From Nereocystis luetkeana (Eukaryota > Sar > Phaeophyceae > Laminariales > Laminariaceae), in NCBI GenBank assembly GCA_031213475.1, contig JARUPZ010000014.1:7140054-7204053 (forward strand): a stretch of 64,000 nucleotides of DNA, given 5' to 3'. The notes under the pieces are model-generated. The model did not search any database, was not told the origin of the DNA, and saw only the letters and a program-made list of their open reading frames with translations. This document shows, piece after piece, positions 1 through 13,954 of the stretch (positions within the stretch are counted from its first letter, which is position 1; every line of letters starts with the position of its first letter). The position numbers were made by a program, and so were the translations under genes.

Positions 1-879
1 TTCATGTTCGGCACTCAGGTCCCGGACCTGGACCTTTCCCCCTGGAGACGTTGTTCGACGCTCGATTTTGGTGATGGAAGTCAGACACTGCTTTGAGGGG
101 GGGGGGGTAAAAATATTACGCACAGACATACATGTTCTGCCAACTTTCCTATTAATAGAAAAGGAAGGAACACCTCGGTCAGGTCATCCCTTCCCACCAG
201 ATCATCTACCGTACAGACAGAAGCTTTAGAGCAGATAGATGTATGCCTCAACTGTGACATCTATAGCTCATATTGCCGGGTAGTTTGGGAGCCGTACAGC
301 ATAAATCTGCGTGGTCTACACGTTAGCGTCGTACTGCGCAGATCTTGGGCAACACCTCGGATGACGGTAGATCTAGATGGATACTGTAGATGGATCGCCA
401 TCCGCCCCGATATTTGAGCTGTCGCCCCGCTCTCCAGGTCCGACCAGTTTTATTGCATACCCTAAACGTTGTGCAACTGTAAAATAAATGAAAAAAGCAA
501 GTACTCTGTCGGCGACACGCGAATGTGGGCGGGGGGGGCGGGGGCGCCAGGCTATCGAAATACTCTTTCATTTACGCAAGTTTCCAACCTGCAATCCACA
601 TGTTCCGGAGACAGCAAGCTGCCTGCGACAACCAGCTCTGAGCACGACCGGTGGGAAGAAAACATATATCTCCGACAGGCCATCCACATATAGGTTAGGT
701 CATGGCATATGCCTTTCAAGGAAAATCTATCTATTCCCGACCTTGCATGATCTATACTGTAGCTCTAGTTGCCGACTGGGACTGGTGTAAGCTGCACAGT
801 CTAGCACATGTTTCCTGGGTTGGATCTGTACTATTAATATCACTCTGACCGATAAAGTTAACACCCATTTAGACTCTGA
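1..879. other. No gene seen
   Basis: Only short ORFs without family resemblance. A G-run at 98-107 and GATC-type words are the only notable sequence. Confidence 0.5.
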
Positions 880-1025
880 AACCGATATAAAACGGTGTTT
901 TTATCTCCGGTCAGAGTGGTACACAGACCCTGCGCAAACCCTGAAAACACCAGGTGATGAACTGCATGATCTATCTGCAACGGATATGTAGATGATATAT
1001 CTGTAGATGATCTGTGTCCGAGGTG
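880..1025. repeat. GATC/TGTAGATGATC-rich repeat fragment
   Basis: ATGATCTATCTGCAACGG, GTAGATGATATATCTGTAGA; fragment of the GATC-rich family seen whole at 7,060 and 32,460. Confidence 0.6.
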
Positions 1026-1212
1026 TAGAAGAATGGGATGGCCACTCCACCGAACCAGGGTCCCTCTCGGCAATCCGGGGAATCGACGCGTGTCGTACAG
1101 AAACCTGAGACCCCAAATAGTAAAAGAGGAGACTGTGACGGGGGAGCACAGCAATAATCAGAACCCACGATAGACACAAAAACCGGTATACCAGGTATTC
1201 CACTATTGTTGC

Positions 1213-1322
1213 TATTACGGGTGACCATAGTTAATAGGACCTATGGTATACGTAAAAACCTATACATTAAACCATTTTTAATAACAATATTTTGGTCCTA
1301 TTAAATATGGTCCCCCGTAATA
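1213..1322. mobile_element. MITE-1 copy
   Basis: Near-palindromic element of about 107 bp, ends TTACGGG and CCCCGTAA flanked by TA on both sides; inner arms TAATAGGACC / GGTCCTATTA. Consensus for the family in this window. Confidence 0.9.
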
Positions 1323-1339
1323 ACCAAGGCTTATCACGG

Positions 1340-1730
1340 TATTTCGGCGGGACGGTAACGGCGGTAACGGCGGGACGGTAAAACCGCCGTCAAAATGGTC
1401 CCGCCGTCCCGTCCCGTCCCGCCAAAACATTCCCTGACCGTCGTCACATACCGTCCCGTCCCGCCGATAAAACCTCTCCCGTTGAAAATTATCGTCCCGG
1501 GTCCCGCCGATAAAATCTCTCCCGTTGAAAATTACCGTCCCGTCCCGCCGTGAGATCGAACTTACCGTCCCGTCCCGCCGTGACACCGAACAAATACCGT
1601 CCCGTCCCGCCGTGACACCGAACAATTACCGTCCCGTCCCGCCGTGACACCGAACAATTACCGTCCCGTCCCGCCGTGACACCGAAAAATTACCGTCCCG
1701 TCCCCCCGATAAAATATCTCCCGCGAAATT
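1340..1730. repeat. Minisatellite A (CCGTCCCGTCCCGCCG core)
   Basis: About ten units of 32-37 bp, CCGTCCCGTCCCGCCG then TGACACCGAACAATTA in the regular part. Confidence 0.9.
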
Positions 1731-3164
1731 ATGGCCTCCGGCGTTCATAACGTGCCTCTTCCCCTGCGAGATACATTCATTCGTGGTCTGTTCCCATCCA
1801 TTCCCACCACGAATCACGAAATTAATCAAATAAAATCGAGTTGTACTAAACTTTAGTAGTAATTGCTACCAGGTAAAAGACTACGAGGTACCTGGTACTA
1901 TCAATACCAGGTACCTGGTAGATGTTATCATAATTATACACAACTCCCATATATTATTAGTACTCTGAATTAAATACGTACCAGATATAGAACAGCGTAA
2001 ATAGTTATACAGGCGTATTACGCAGCTTGCAAAATTGAAAATTGAGTGTATCAACTACCAGGTACTATAGAATGAATAACCAGTCGAACTCACAGCTGAT
2101 GACTGAAGACAACTTTTCGTGTTTTCTTCGTTTTAAGCTTGGAAAAAAATGAAATTGCTCCGCACCACCTTTATTTCTTTTTTTAGCACATAATAAGGTG
2201 CTGGTGTTGATGATCAGCAGCTGTATGGCTGGACCTTATTCTTCTATGTTGAAATGGAAGTAAGTACTGCCACAGCAGCAGTAGTAGCCGCAAGCTGGCC
2301 ACCACACACAAACAGCACAGAGACCACTCAACTCACGGCCACACCACCAGTATATACTGGTGTGGCCCAAAAATATGTCAGGTGACCTGTTGTTTGTTTG
2401 TTTGTTGTTGTTCTCACATCAACTCTCGGACGAAGGAGTCCGTGGTCACACGAAAGGTGCTGGAGCCCTAGGAAGATCCGAAAAACGAAAAAAAAAAAAA
2501 CGAAAATTCGGCTGCCTCAAAATACACGAGACGAAGAAAGCGCACACGAGCTAAAACCAATGTGCACACTAAACTAACATGGCCACGGGTATATCCTCTC
2601 AACTGCAAACCTGCGCTGTGAACGATGTAGGGCCGAGTGTTCCACGCTCAACCTAGTAGTTTGGTGTCAGTCAAAGCATGTATCATATGTGTCACAAGGC
2701 AAACTTGCTGTCTGTCAAGGGGTAAAAACGCTGTCTCCTATTCTAGCATCTCTTTGCTATGACCGGTACGGACGCCATGGATGCCTATCTCACGGGCGGG
2801 GTCGATCGATCAGCAGCGAGCGGCGCTAGAATCACCGCCGCCGCCGCCGCCGCCACCCCCACCACCCATCTTCACCTACCTCCACAACAATCACCAGTAA
2901 CTATTAATAACCCAGCGCAAGCACAATAATCATCCGAACAGCCACCACGAGCTGGCACCGCAACAAGTTTTAGAGTACTTGGGGCAGGGGTCCGAAAAAA
3001 TCAGAAAAAACGTCGCCCGTGTAGTGGGAGCACTTCTCTGAGCTTGTGGGCCGCGGGTCGATAAGAACAACGCCTGCGTCGGGCCAGCTCCCTTCGCGCA
3101 ATCAGCAGTGCGGGAAAGTCTTCACGTACAACCGCGCCGAGACCTTGCAGCAGGAAAGAAGAAA
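1731..3164. other. No gene seen; CCWGGTA words
   Basis: Contains five TACCWGGTA words at 1,867-2,064, a CCGCCG tract near 2,835, and no convincing exon. Confidence 0.5.
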
Positions 3165-3575
3165 TATATATTTACCGTCCCGTTCAGCCGAGGAAAAAAA
3201 AATTACCGTCCCGCCCCGTCGAAGAAAAATAAAATTACCGTCCCGTCCCGCGGTGAGAAAAATATTTACCGTCCCGTCCCGCCGAGGGAAAAAAATGTTT
3301 ACCGTCCCGTCCCGCCGTGGGAAAAAAATATTTACCGCCCCGTCCCGCCGAAGGAAAAAATAATTACCGTCCCGTCCCGCCGGAGGAAAAAATAATTACC
3401 GTCCCATCCCGTCGTGAAAATCTGTCCCGTTGGATTTTACCGTCCCGTCCCGTCGAGAAATTGTGCACCCGGTGTCCCGTCCCGCCAACTTTTTATGTCT
3501 TCATTTTAACGTCCCGTTGTCATTTTTTCCCCGCCAAACAAGAAAATCTGTCCCGTCCCGTCCCGCCACGATTCT
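3165..3575. repeat. Minisatellite B, same GC core, A-rich spacers
   Basis: Same CCGTCCCGTCCCGCCG core with GAGGAAAAAAATATTTA-type spacers; about ten units. The two arrays lie 1.4 kb apart. Confidence 0.9.
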
Positions 3576-4035
3576 CAGTCACTGTGATAAGCCTTGGTAA
3601 TAACCATATTTGGTCGTGATTACTGTGCCACTCTGTAGTAGAATTGTGGGCTGCCTGGACTTCACGGGTAAATGTTACCGTAGTTGGGTGTGGCAAAATG
3701 TGGCAGCTTTCAATAGCTGACATCATTTGGGGTGGCAACAAGTGTAACGCCTGCCCTAAACTACCGGCAGTAACCTCCAGTACAGTATCTGGTGTAAGTC
3801 GGCGACGTACGGTCAACCAACTAATGACCAGTCGGCGGCTTATCACAAATAGTCGGGTAGTTGGGACAGGTACACATCAACTGTAAATACGTCGCTGCCA
3901 ACTCACTACTGTATCCCGAAACGTAGGTACCATTTATATACTATTATACAATACTAACCTTCCTTATATCGCAATTAACTGTAATACCTGGTACAGTACC
4001 ACTATGTACCGAAATATAGATACTATTTATCACAC

Positions 4036-4144
4036 TATTACGGGGGGCCATAGTAAATAGGACCAAATATTGCTAGTAAAAGTATGGAAATATATAAGAT
4101 TTTGTGTGTACCGTGGGTCCTATTAACTATGGTCCCCCGTAATA
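4036..4144. mobile_element. MITE-1 copy
   Basis: TA-flanked, ends TTACGGGGGGCC and GGTCCCCCGTAA. Confidence 0.9.
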
Positions 4145-4269
4145 ATATTCAATACAAATCATCCTCATATTGTGGGACAGAGAGTGATACCTATGCAACC
4201 CTCTTGGGGCGTCAGGGGGCAAAATTGACGAATTTAAAAAAAACGGTTACAGCACAGGCCGCTGCGTGA

Positions 4270-4420
4270 TTGGATGGGGGGGGGGGTGTACTTGATAGGA
4301 GATACGTACTCGATATCATGCATGGCCGTAGTCGTATGACCATAGACTCTCGCGTCTCTACAATGCCGGGACGGGGCATGTTGGGTTTTCACCGACCAGG
4401 CAGGGGGGGGGTACAATGGT
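4270..4420 (-). repeat. Poly-C-bordered repeat, 3' end only
   Basis: Poly-G then GTGTACTTGATAGGAG, ATCATGCATGGCCGTAG, GGTTTTCACCGACCAGGCAG, poly-G. Confidence 0.8.
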
Positions 4421-5019
4421 TGGTGTCCTGAGTTACACCGGTTGAATTCGTACAGCACGGGGGCAACATTATCCTACCCGTACTCCTAGACGATTTAATG
4501 GTTGACGATGACATCAAAAGTTATCAACCATTGTTTTCGTCGCTATCTTCAACCCCCCAAGGAGTTCAACAACAGTAACGCCTACCTGAACGGGTAACTA
4601 CAGTACGTTCGTAGTGGGCGACTCATGGCCGAGCAAGCAACTAAATAACCAGACTGGCGGCTCGTAGTAACCAGTCGATGGCTTGTTGTAGCAAAAGAGT
4701 CGGACAGTTGGGGCCGCTGCAACTATTAATAACCGTGATTTGTTGCTAAAAACAATCTGGCCGGCGAGATGCACCAATCGTCGGAGCACGGCTGCAAGTA
4801 CATACCTAAAGTAGACCAAACTAAAAGCTAGCCGGCGACCTAGTAGTCGGCCAGCTCACCCTCCCGGCGAAGGTATAAGTGGATAAACACAGAAACAATT
4901 GGCACACGTTTGTCAGCAGGCGGATAGACGTTATCGGGTAGACAGCCAGCCAGCTGTCACCTCGCGAGCCACGGAAAAATAACGCTGGTAATGGAAAGGT
5001 TTCATAGCTCGGGCCGACC

Positions 5020-5260
5020 ACGATCTATCTATCTATCTATCTATCTATCTATATATATACCAATATATAATATACATATACATATACCTGGTATCTATAT
5101 ATTTATAGAGATATATCCATTTATATATCTACCTATCCATCTATCTATCCATCTATCTATCTATCCATCGATCCGTCTATCCATCCATCTCTCTGTCTAT
5201 CAATCTATCAATCTATCTATATATCTATATATCTATATATATATGTACTTCGAAGTATGT
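5020..5260. repeat. (ATCT)n microsatellite
   Basis: Degenerate CTAT/ATCC tetranucleotide tract with an internal TATACC stretch. Confidence 0.9.
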
Positions 5261-6195
5261 CTATCTATCGATTTGCCTATCATCTATCAATCTGTTTACG
5301 GTAGATACCTCCGATCAAAAGCTGCATTTAATAACAAAAAGTTGTGCGTGGATCCGTGCCGCACAGATCCAACCCAGAAAACAATGTCCTACAGTAGTAG
5401 ACTCATGCATAAAGAAAGAAAAAAAAACGGCTCCGCTCCGCACGGCAACCATTGACTGCGTACTTTTTTAGAAAAATATTCCTTCCTCCACCGCTGAACA
5501 CATGAGGACTTCAAGATCTAGATCATGAGGGTTTCTAGAGGCAGATTCTACACATAGACCACGGAGGGATATATCTGCCCTAAAAGGCAAACGGCTAAAT
5601 GATGAGGCGGGAAACGATTATCTCCCCGCCGTGCGAAAACGTTTGTGAGTCCACACTGAAATCCCACAATATACCCGCGAATTGCTGATGAGCGGGTAAA
5701 GACACAGTAGTAATCGGAACCAAAAATAGGTTGTAAACCGGAGGAGGAATATGTGGACTTTGGGCTCATTTTGGTATCTGATAAATACAGCCCCGCCGCC
5801 ATAAATAGCGACAGAAATAACAAGGGAACAAGGGAGAAAACAACAAAAACTACCGATTTTTTTTTTCTCGTGCGTAGATTATAACGAACGGCGCATTTTC
5901 ATTCGCTCACCGTACTTGGCACACTTGGTACACTCGCGCTCGCGTCCTGCTGCCAGCTGCGAATCTGCCGGGCCAAGAAAATAAAAGAAGAAGAAAAAAG
6001 TGCGGCGCGGTGCAAAACGGATCATTCCACGCTGCTGATGTAGCATTCTGACGGATAACAACAAAGGGTCGATTCTAGCGCTCTTGGCGTCCTGTGCTGC
6101 TTTGGGCAGTTAGCTGCTTCCCGCCTCGTCCATGTGCCACTTCGCCATCAAGCAGTCCGCCGCTTTGACGATCCCTTGGTATCGCCTCCCACCCT

Positions 6196-6300
6196 TCCCA
6201 ACCCGTAGGGCGGCAGTCCCAGTTTTGGTCCAAACTGCTTTGAATTTTGACGGGTTTTGTCCCCGATAAGGGATCGCAGTTCTATATGGGCTAGAAGTCG
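6196..6300. mobile_element. MITE-2 relic
   Basis: GGCGGCAGTCCCAGTTTTGG, CTTTGAATTTTGACGGG, TTTTGTCCCC, GATCGCAGTTCTATATGGG: same order as MITE-2 but eroded ends. Confidence 0.7.
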
Positions 6301-6894
6301 CCGTGTGCCATTACTTTTATCAGGTATATCGTGTGCTGTCATATAATTTTCAGCTTTCGATAGTTCGAAGAGTGGGTTGTGTCTAACATGTTCGATAAGA
6401 TACGTGGTGTACCTGCAGTACCGATGTCAACTTGCGCGCTCCGGAAGTCTAGCGAAATGGTCGCCGGTAGCGTTTGGTGCGCTCTACGTATCTGCGACCC
6501 GAGAACCATTTTGTCAACCCGGAGACCGCGCCGTGAGCTAGGGCCTGCGTTCCTTCATAGCGTGATAATATAGGTCTGGGATTATATTTATATAGTATGT
6601 CTCAATTTGGATTCCGTTTGATAATTGCATCATAGCTTTATACCTGGTAACTCTATTATTTGCTTGCTCGTCTGGTTTTTCCTGTGTTTTTTGGTACCCG
6701 GTACGTGGGCATTTCATTTGCTTGCCTCGATAAATTGATTTAGTTTTTTTTGTTGTATCATGCCTTACAGTCTGTCGTCAAGGAACTCGCATCTCTATTA
6801 GTAGGTAAATAGGGCAATCAGGACGGGCACCAGGTGTACAGATGTCGTTCGAGATTTTGGAGTGACAAAGTGCACATGTCGAAAGAAAATATGC

Positions 6895-7235
6895 AGATGA
6901 ATCGCTTACAGATAGATCACCTACAGATAAATCATCTACAGATAGACCATCTACATATATATATCACCTACAAATAGATAATCTTCAGATAGATCACCTA
7001 CAAATAGATAATCTAGAGATAGATCATCTAGGTCCTAGTCTGCCGTTATGATATATTATGCAGGATATCTAAAGTACAGACCCAACCCAAGGAGCATATG
7101 CTTGAATCATGCTGACTACATGGCTCCCACCCGGCAACATGAGCTAGATCATACAGATCATACAGATCAGACAGATCAGGAGTATACCTGCCCTGAAATA
7201 TCTAGATCATCGAGTGGGAATGACCTGTGAATGAT
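6895..7235. repeat. GATC-rich repeat: TACAGATAGATCATC array plus CCCGGCAACATGAGC unit
   Basis: Array of ACAGATAGATCATCT units, then CAGACCCAACCCAAGGAG, GGCTCCCACCCGGCAACATG, AGATCATACAGATC units. Confidence 0.8.
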
Positions 7236-7324
7236 CTGTGAAAATACTGTCGCAAGCAAAAGTGATATTTACAGCACAGGCCCACGAAGAATAAAATACC
7301 AGCCAGTCGGGTCAGAAGGCATTG

Positions 7325-7580
7325 AAAACTCTCACGGGTCGGATCACGAGGTTTTATGAATCTCACGGGTCGGGGCAGGCCACGAAACCTCTCACGAGTC
7401 GGATCGGGTCGGGTCGGATCACGAGGTTTCCATAATCTCACGGGTCGCGACACCTCCCTAAATTTTCTCACGAGTCGGATCGGGTCGGGTCGGATCATGA
7501 GGTTTTCAGAATCTCACGGGTCGGGACAGGTCACCCTGACCCGAACCGAACCGACCCGTGAGGTTCGACCTGACCTGTGA
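7325..7580. repeat. Minisatellite, TCTCACGGGTCGG units
   Basis: Six alternating units of TCTCACGAGTCGGATCGGG and TCACGAGGTTT spacers, dimer period about 75 bp. Confidence 0.85.
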
Positions 7581-8877
7581 ATAGCCCCTGGAAAATAGAG
7601 AGAGCGTTTGGACAGTTAACATGAAGACCAAACGTTCCTTATCTTGACAGGAACAGAAGAGTGGTGCCTAACAAGAACAGAAGGCTGACTATCTTGGTGG
7701 AGGGCGTTCAAGAAACTTCGATTCAGAAATCGTGCTCAGCCACGAGCTGCTAGACCAAAATATTACCGGTACATACCAGGAGTTTACATACAGCCAATGC
7801 TTGAGGGTGTTCCGGGATGGTGTCACAAAAAAAACACACACTCTTAATAGGTTTTGTTCACGTTGTGTGTATTCCTTAAGGAGGAGCGCCCAGGCTGTAA
7901 CGAAATGTGCATCCAGACCAACGTATGGAGATGTAAACCGTGTGCATCCGTATAAAAGAGCGCAACGGAATATACACCCAGGATCAACGGAAGGAGACTT
8001 GAAATATTTTCATCCATAAAAAGAGCGTCCATTGAGTTCGCCCAGGCGTTTTTTGCGATCGTTTTCTGAGCGCTCGATTTTTTTTATCTAGAACGGTTTT
8101 GTCAATACCAACAAAAAAAACGGTGTTTTCCGGAAATATCTGGCGCGAGAGCCGTTCCGAAGAGACAACCAACGTTCTCGTTCATGATAGCACCCTTCAC
8201 CGTTCGTTGTCGGCTAAATGAGGGCTGATAAAAACGATCGCACCTAACTAACCCCGGGCAAGAACTCTACGCTCTGTGCGGCACTGGTACGACACGCTTG
8301 CCACATGACGATACGTTCTGCCATACCAACGAACTGACCGCTTTCTTGCACGCTCTCTGCCAAAAGGCTGCTATTAACATCAACACCAAGGACCGCTGTA
8401 ATCTGAACACGTTTTGTCCCCAGAACTGCCAGATTTATTGACGGTCAGTTTTTTTCGCGGATTTTGTTTTCAAGTTCCGGACGTTCCAGTTTGTTTTTTT
8501 TCCCAAAAATATGAAAAAAAAAAAAAAAAATGTTGCGTTCCCCTCTGTTGGATTTTCCTATTTGTGACAGAACGCCTCCATATCTTGATAAATATTTCTG
8601 AAAAATCCCCAATCTAAAAATCCTGGAAGTGAAGGTCTCCGACAACAACTTGCCTCAACACCGCACACTCCCGTCGCTTTTTAGGGTGGCTACGAGTTCT
8701 TATTTCCATTTTGTTGTCTTTGACAAAAAGTACACGTCTAGGGTCTGTCTCGTTTTATTGTGTTCTCGTGTCCGGTACGTTGGCATTTCATGTACTTCCC
8801 CTACGCTCAGTTGCGATGGTGGCTATCTCTATCTAACAGCAGTCTTGTGACCACTGCACTCGCATCTATCTCCCTGT

Positions 8878-8983
8878 CACGGGGGGGCATAGTTAATAGG
8901 ACCTATGGTATGCATAAAAACCTATATATTTGACCATTTTTACTAACAATATTTGGTCCTCTTAACTATGGCCCCCCGTAATA
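8878..8983. mobile_element. MITE-1 copy
   Basis: Left end mutated (CACGGGGGGG), right end GGCCCCCCGTAATA intact. Confidence 0.85.
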
Positions 8984-11900
8984 GGACAAAATAATCGATG
9001 GGTACCAACGACGGCTTGACCGACACAACGGCAACAACTTCACCGTTGTCAATCGTCCACCGCTATGCCCCTAACTAGACGGACCATTAGCACACCATCA
9101 CCAACATTCAGACAAAACGGTCAATACACTTGAGGGACGGAGTGCCCTATTCAGCAGCGTCAGCATCCAGAAGTGTCACTCCTTTCAACCACTGTGGCTC
9201 GGAGACACCAACCATTGCATCATCCCCCATTCACGCATCGGCCGTTTCTGTGTATTCGACGAGTACGAAGTGTCGCCAATTCCCCCTTCCTCAAAGCCCT
9301 CAGAGGGTCAACGCGAAGACAGCAACACACACGTTACTCATACCGTAGCCCCGAATGAGCTATTTTCACGAGTAATGCGAACAAAAACGCACATATGCAT
9401 GTCATACAAGGTACCAGGCGGTTTCCTATGCGTATCAGATTTTTGAGCTTCAGATTTCGACCCGATCGCATTTTCGGCTGTGAACTCGGCAAAACGAAAC
9501 AGTTTTCCTGTGCGGAAAAGTCGGATTTTATTGTTCGTGCAAGAGATTCGAGCAAACGCCGAGAGCAACTGCCATTGTTGTGGTCTGGCGCCGCGAAGAG
9601 ACGCGCTGGGTGTGCTGCACTGCACGGAGGACTCAAGGGTCCAAGCCAACGCTGACTGCCTTTGGTCTGGCGGTGAGCAGACGTGCCGAGTGCGCTAGAG
9701 TCAACCTGTCTTGGTATTTTGTATTTCACAGTTTGACTGATTGCGGGTGTTGCAGCTGTCGTCGAAGAGTTTGTATTCACGGAGAGGTAGTCACAGAGTG
9801 CGCTTCTCATAGTCTAGGTCCACGCCCGCACCAGCCGACTGCAGTCTGGCCGGGGAAAGACGCGCCGCCCGCCGACAGCGCGTGGGGCGCGGAGCAACCT
9901 CGCCATATAGCTAAGTCGCCATCCAGCTCATCGATCGCTCTGCTGCTGCTTACTGTCGTAGATAACATCTTCAATATAGAGGCCATGCCCTTTTCCGATT
10001 TGAAAAGCTGATGGCCCAAGTCGTCGAAAATCGGGTCAAAACCTGACCACTTCGGCCATCGGATTCTCAAATAAATCCAGTCAGATTTTGCATATTCGTA
10101 CTGCACATGACCCATATGCCAATGGAAACGCGAAGTCAAAAAGTTTTCTTCCAAAAATACTGCTTTCAAAGAACACCCAAAAATATCCTCGTACCGCCGC
10201 TGTGAAAAAAAAGGGGGGGGGGGGGAATATGTTTCCTTCTTCTTTCTTTCAAACGGCTGCAGGCGGCGCAATTTGTATTTTCATGTACAAATTGCCAATG
10301 CGCTGATACTTATAAGCTCGTGCGACGATAGACGCTCGATCTCGTCATAGACCCAGCCCACGGCCAACTCGCTCGGTGTCGGGCAAGGCCAACGAGTACA
10401 GACGGCGGCCTCGAAGATATCAGGTGGATCAATGGTCTAGGGGGCGAGAGCTTGCCGGCGGCGTCCGACGGCATCTTCCCAAACCTGTACAAAAATGTCT
10501 ATTTTTTTGCCATTCGAGACGGACGCAGAAGTTTTTGCCTTCTGTTTAGGGCACACCAGCGGCCAAGTGTTTTTTCATCAGACGTCTGGTCAGCTCCCGC
10601 CACATGACGCCGGCCATGGTGTGAAGACGGTGACCCTAGGGTGGGTGGGAGCTCCTAACGAGCGCACTCTGTTCAGAATTGATGACGCAGTCGTTGATTT
10701 TGTCGATCGATGTCTGTCAAGGTCGAACCAAAGATCGGCCTGAGTTTTTTTTAAAGCCGATGTCGGCCCCAACATCGGCCCCAGATTTGCTTTTTTCGGG
10801 TTTTTCCAAAAGTTTGGAACTTTTTATTTTTTCTAAACGTGCCTATAGGAAGCATGTTTCGAAAACAATCTGAGGGTATCTTTTAAAATTCAAACTTTTT
10901 ATTGATACTTCGCTTTCCCATTCATTGGCACTCGTAAGGTCAAGTACATACATGTTTTTTTGGCAGGGGTCGAAAAAAAGCCATCTGGAGCTCGAAATCG
11001 AACTGCACAGGAACCAGCCTGAAATTCGTCGGTCCGAATTCGGAAAATATGTAACTAGGTCTACAGCAGTGTTTGAGAATGCAGGTACTCCGATCCCAAA
11101 ATCGATGTTCGCTATATGATTGAGCGCGTGGTCTCCCAACATCTGAATCAAGTTGTTTTCTTCAGGTTATGTGTAGGCACCACGGGTTCCACGTACATCT
11201 GCAGAGGGCCACCAGTCACCAAGCTTCGTTAGTTTCGCCACGGCGGGCGCTCTAAGAGTATCTGTTCTGCCCCCCCCCCCCCCCCCCCCTTTGCCAGTTT
11301 TGGAGCCTCTCGACGATCCTCGTGGAACCGCCTGCTCGGCGCGAAGTTATTTGCCGTGCCTAACCTGAGGCCACCTCCAGGCGGGGGGTGAGGCAGACGG
11401 ACTGCATTCTCTGGGCCCAAGATGTTGTACGAACAACAACCGAGTACACATGACAACAACTGACGCACGTCATACACCCCAAAGAAGATTGGCATCAGCG
11501 TGCGTATGTAGGCGGATACGTGCGTACAGGGTCAAGACATGAGAACTGTATCCGAGGGACCGGGATCAGCGTACGCAGATAAAAAAACAGCAGTGTACTG
11601 GCACGTACGTATTGCGCCTCGGAATGGCTGAAAATCAGGCAAAAAACATATAGTTCAAAGCTCGACAAAGTACGTACATAAATACAGATGTACATTGCCA
11701 CTGCTGTCAAGCCATCATCAGGTGCATGTGATGTGAGGCCCGCCAATGGCAGGGCTTCTAGGCGTGTGGTTTGGTACTTATCTTGTGATGTGTAACTGGT
11801 TTTGGCACAAAAGTGATAAAAGGGTGTACCTGATCTTGGCAAACTACTATTTTTCTCCTGTCCAACCCATTCTGAATGCATACGAGCACCAACCTCTCGT

Positions 11901-13954
11901 TTGAGAGACTGCTTGCACTTTTCTCCGCCAGGCACTTCATGACCACGACCACGTGAGCATGATGGCTTGTACGACCTCTCTAGGTCAACGCATCGGTCCT
12001 CGCAAGTATAAGTACGTACGACCAAACGGACACTGGGTGTACTGCATGTGTCGTTAATCGGGTAGAACCAACGGCTTTTATCTTCGTACAGGGGGAAACA
12101 CGTGTCCTTCGTATAACGATTTTTTTTTACAGCTAGCTAGAGCATGGGCCAAACGAAGAAACCAACACTCGCCCGCGCAGCTGGGGGGGTAGAGGAGGGC
12201 TGTGTCTGGCATGGGGACAACGTAAAGCGCTGTACGTGCGACACGTGCGCACCATGACGATACCTGCTCATATGCGCGGCCGCATGTTTTTCACGTCGAG
12301 ACTGGAGGATTGGTTCGATCGCGCTCACTCATGGCTCGTTCGACATCGAGGTTGTGCATACAGACAGTACATATACGTACGCATGTGGGTCCCAAGTCTC
12401 AAGTCCCAAGCCTTCCAAGCTTCAAGTCGTCAACAACGGATCACCTTTGCTCGCCAGCAAATTGAAATTCGTCGCTACTCACCGCGAGACAGGTCCATCC
12501 TGGCCACTAGGAGGAGAAGAGGAGAAGGCACGTCGGGAGGGATTAGACACTTTGTGGCCCGCTCTTGTGAAGGCGGTCGCTGCGAGTAGGCACGGCGTGC
12601 CACTCGCTGCTGCTGCTGCTGATGATGATGTCGAGGGCGGCCGGCACAACGGGTTCGGCAAAGGTCTTCTTCTGTGTTCGAACGAGTAGTCACGGGCTGG
12701 GGAGATGCTGGAGTTGAACCTCCGCCGCCAAATGGGGAAGATCACACGCGAAGAGAGGAGCGGACGTTCTGGGGGGGTAGCACAGGCTACTGAAAGAGAG
12801 AAGTCTCGAGGAAGGTCTGATGTTCGCTACTTCTGCCCTCACTCTGTGGTGTCTCTGCTCTCAGGGAGACAGTTGGTTGCTCGTTTGTTCCGACGTGTAG
12901 GGTTTATATGTGCGTAGGCGTCCACCTACCGGGAAAGATCTTCAGCATTTTAAATTCAAAAATCGATTCGATTCTTCACTACAAAATGGTACAAAATGAA
13001 CAAAATCAAGGATGGAAAATTCGACAGATGGACAACGTGGAACAATTTCAAATCAAATCGATTTTTGTTTGTCGATTTTTTATAAGATGGTCTACGTGAA
13101 TCCGTGATTTTTTGGGATGCCATACAAGTTTGTGATCATCAAGAAGCGAATCTACTTTTTTTTCCTTTTTTTCCTCAATATTGTCCCGGGGGTCCCTATA
13201 GGTTAAGGCCTACGCACATATGAACCCCCTCGGTAGACAGAACAAACTCAGGAGCAGCAGTCCTTTCTCTGTCTCCCGCGCAGAGACACCGAGAAAGAGA
13301 ATAAGTCCAAGAGCTGAGCTTCCTCAAGACTTTCACCTTCCTGCGAGATTCTCCCGCCCTCCGCACGTGTGTCTTTCCTACTGAGACGGCTAACGAACTT
13401 TCGTCAACATCATCAATCTGCCACCTGATACAACCCGGTATTCGTACACAGCGGTTGTGCCGGAAGTCGACGGGAGCAGCGAGTGGCGCGCCCAGGTGCT
13501 TGGTTGCTTACCGCGACCCCTCCTACGGACAGACCTCCTGCCATTCTCGGTCTGCTGTTATCCGGTGGCCACCAGCATGGACCTGTCTAGCGGTGAGTGC
13601 GAAAAGTAAATTGGTGCCTGGTAGCAGTATTAATAGTCAATTTGCTGGTGGGTGGGTGAATGAATGTGCTTTGTTCCTGCTATCTGTTGATGTTGATGTT
13701 GCGGTGGTCTTCACATCTAACCGTTCTTTCGTTCTGTCTCTGTCCATCGACAGCCAGCACAGCACCCAGCGCCCGCAAGCACTCCTGTTTCACGGCCCCT
13801 TTAGAGAGGGCATACGTATATATGATACAGGTTCTAGGCCGGTGGTCGGTCGTGGTCACAAGCTGCGAGGCAGAAACGAAAAGCACACAGCAGTCCCAAA
13901 TGAAACGAGAAGGAAAGAATAAACAAGTACCACCTGGTACCTGGTACCAGGTAG
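8984..13954. other. No gene recognised; several open frames of 100-176 codons
   Basis: Open frames at 9,334-9,810, 11,495-12,025 and 12,236-12,690 lack known motifs and biased composition. 12,430-12,690 has coding-like composition (KLKFVATHRETGPSWPLGG) and could be an exon, but I cannot place splice partners. Confidence 0.4.

Noticed and set aside
1340-3575. CRISPR-like regular repeats
   Set aside because: Spacers are themselves repeated and eukaryotic context is clear; these are minisatellites.
9334-9810. 158-codon open frame, minus strand
   Set aside because: Competing frames on both strands over the same bases and no family resemblance.
11495-12025. 176-codon open frame, minus strand
   Set aside because: No motif, composition like random DNA, no splice context; overlaps another unrelated frame.
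12695-12740. tRNA-like GTTCAACTCC on minus strand
   Set aside because: T-arm does not pair and no other tRNA arms are found.
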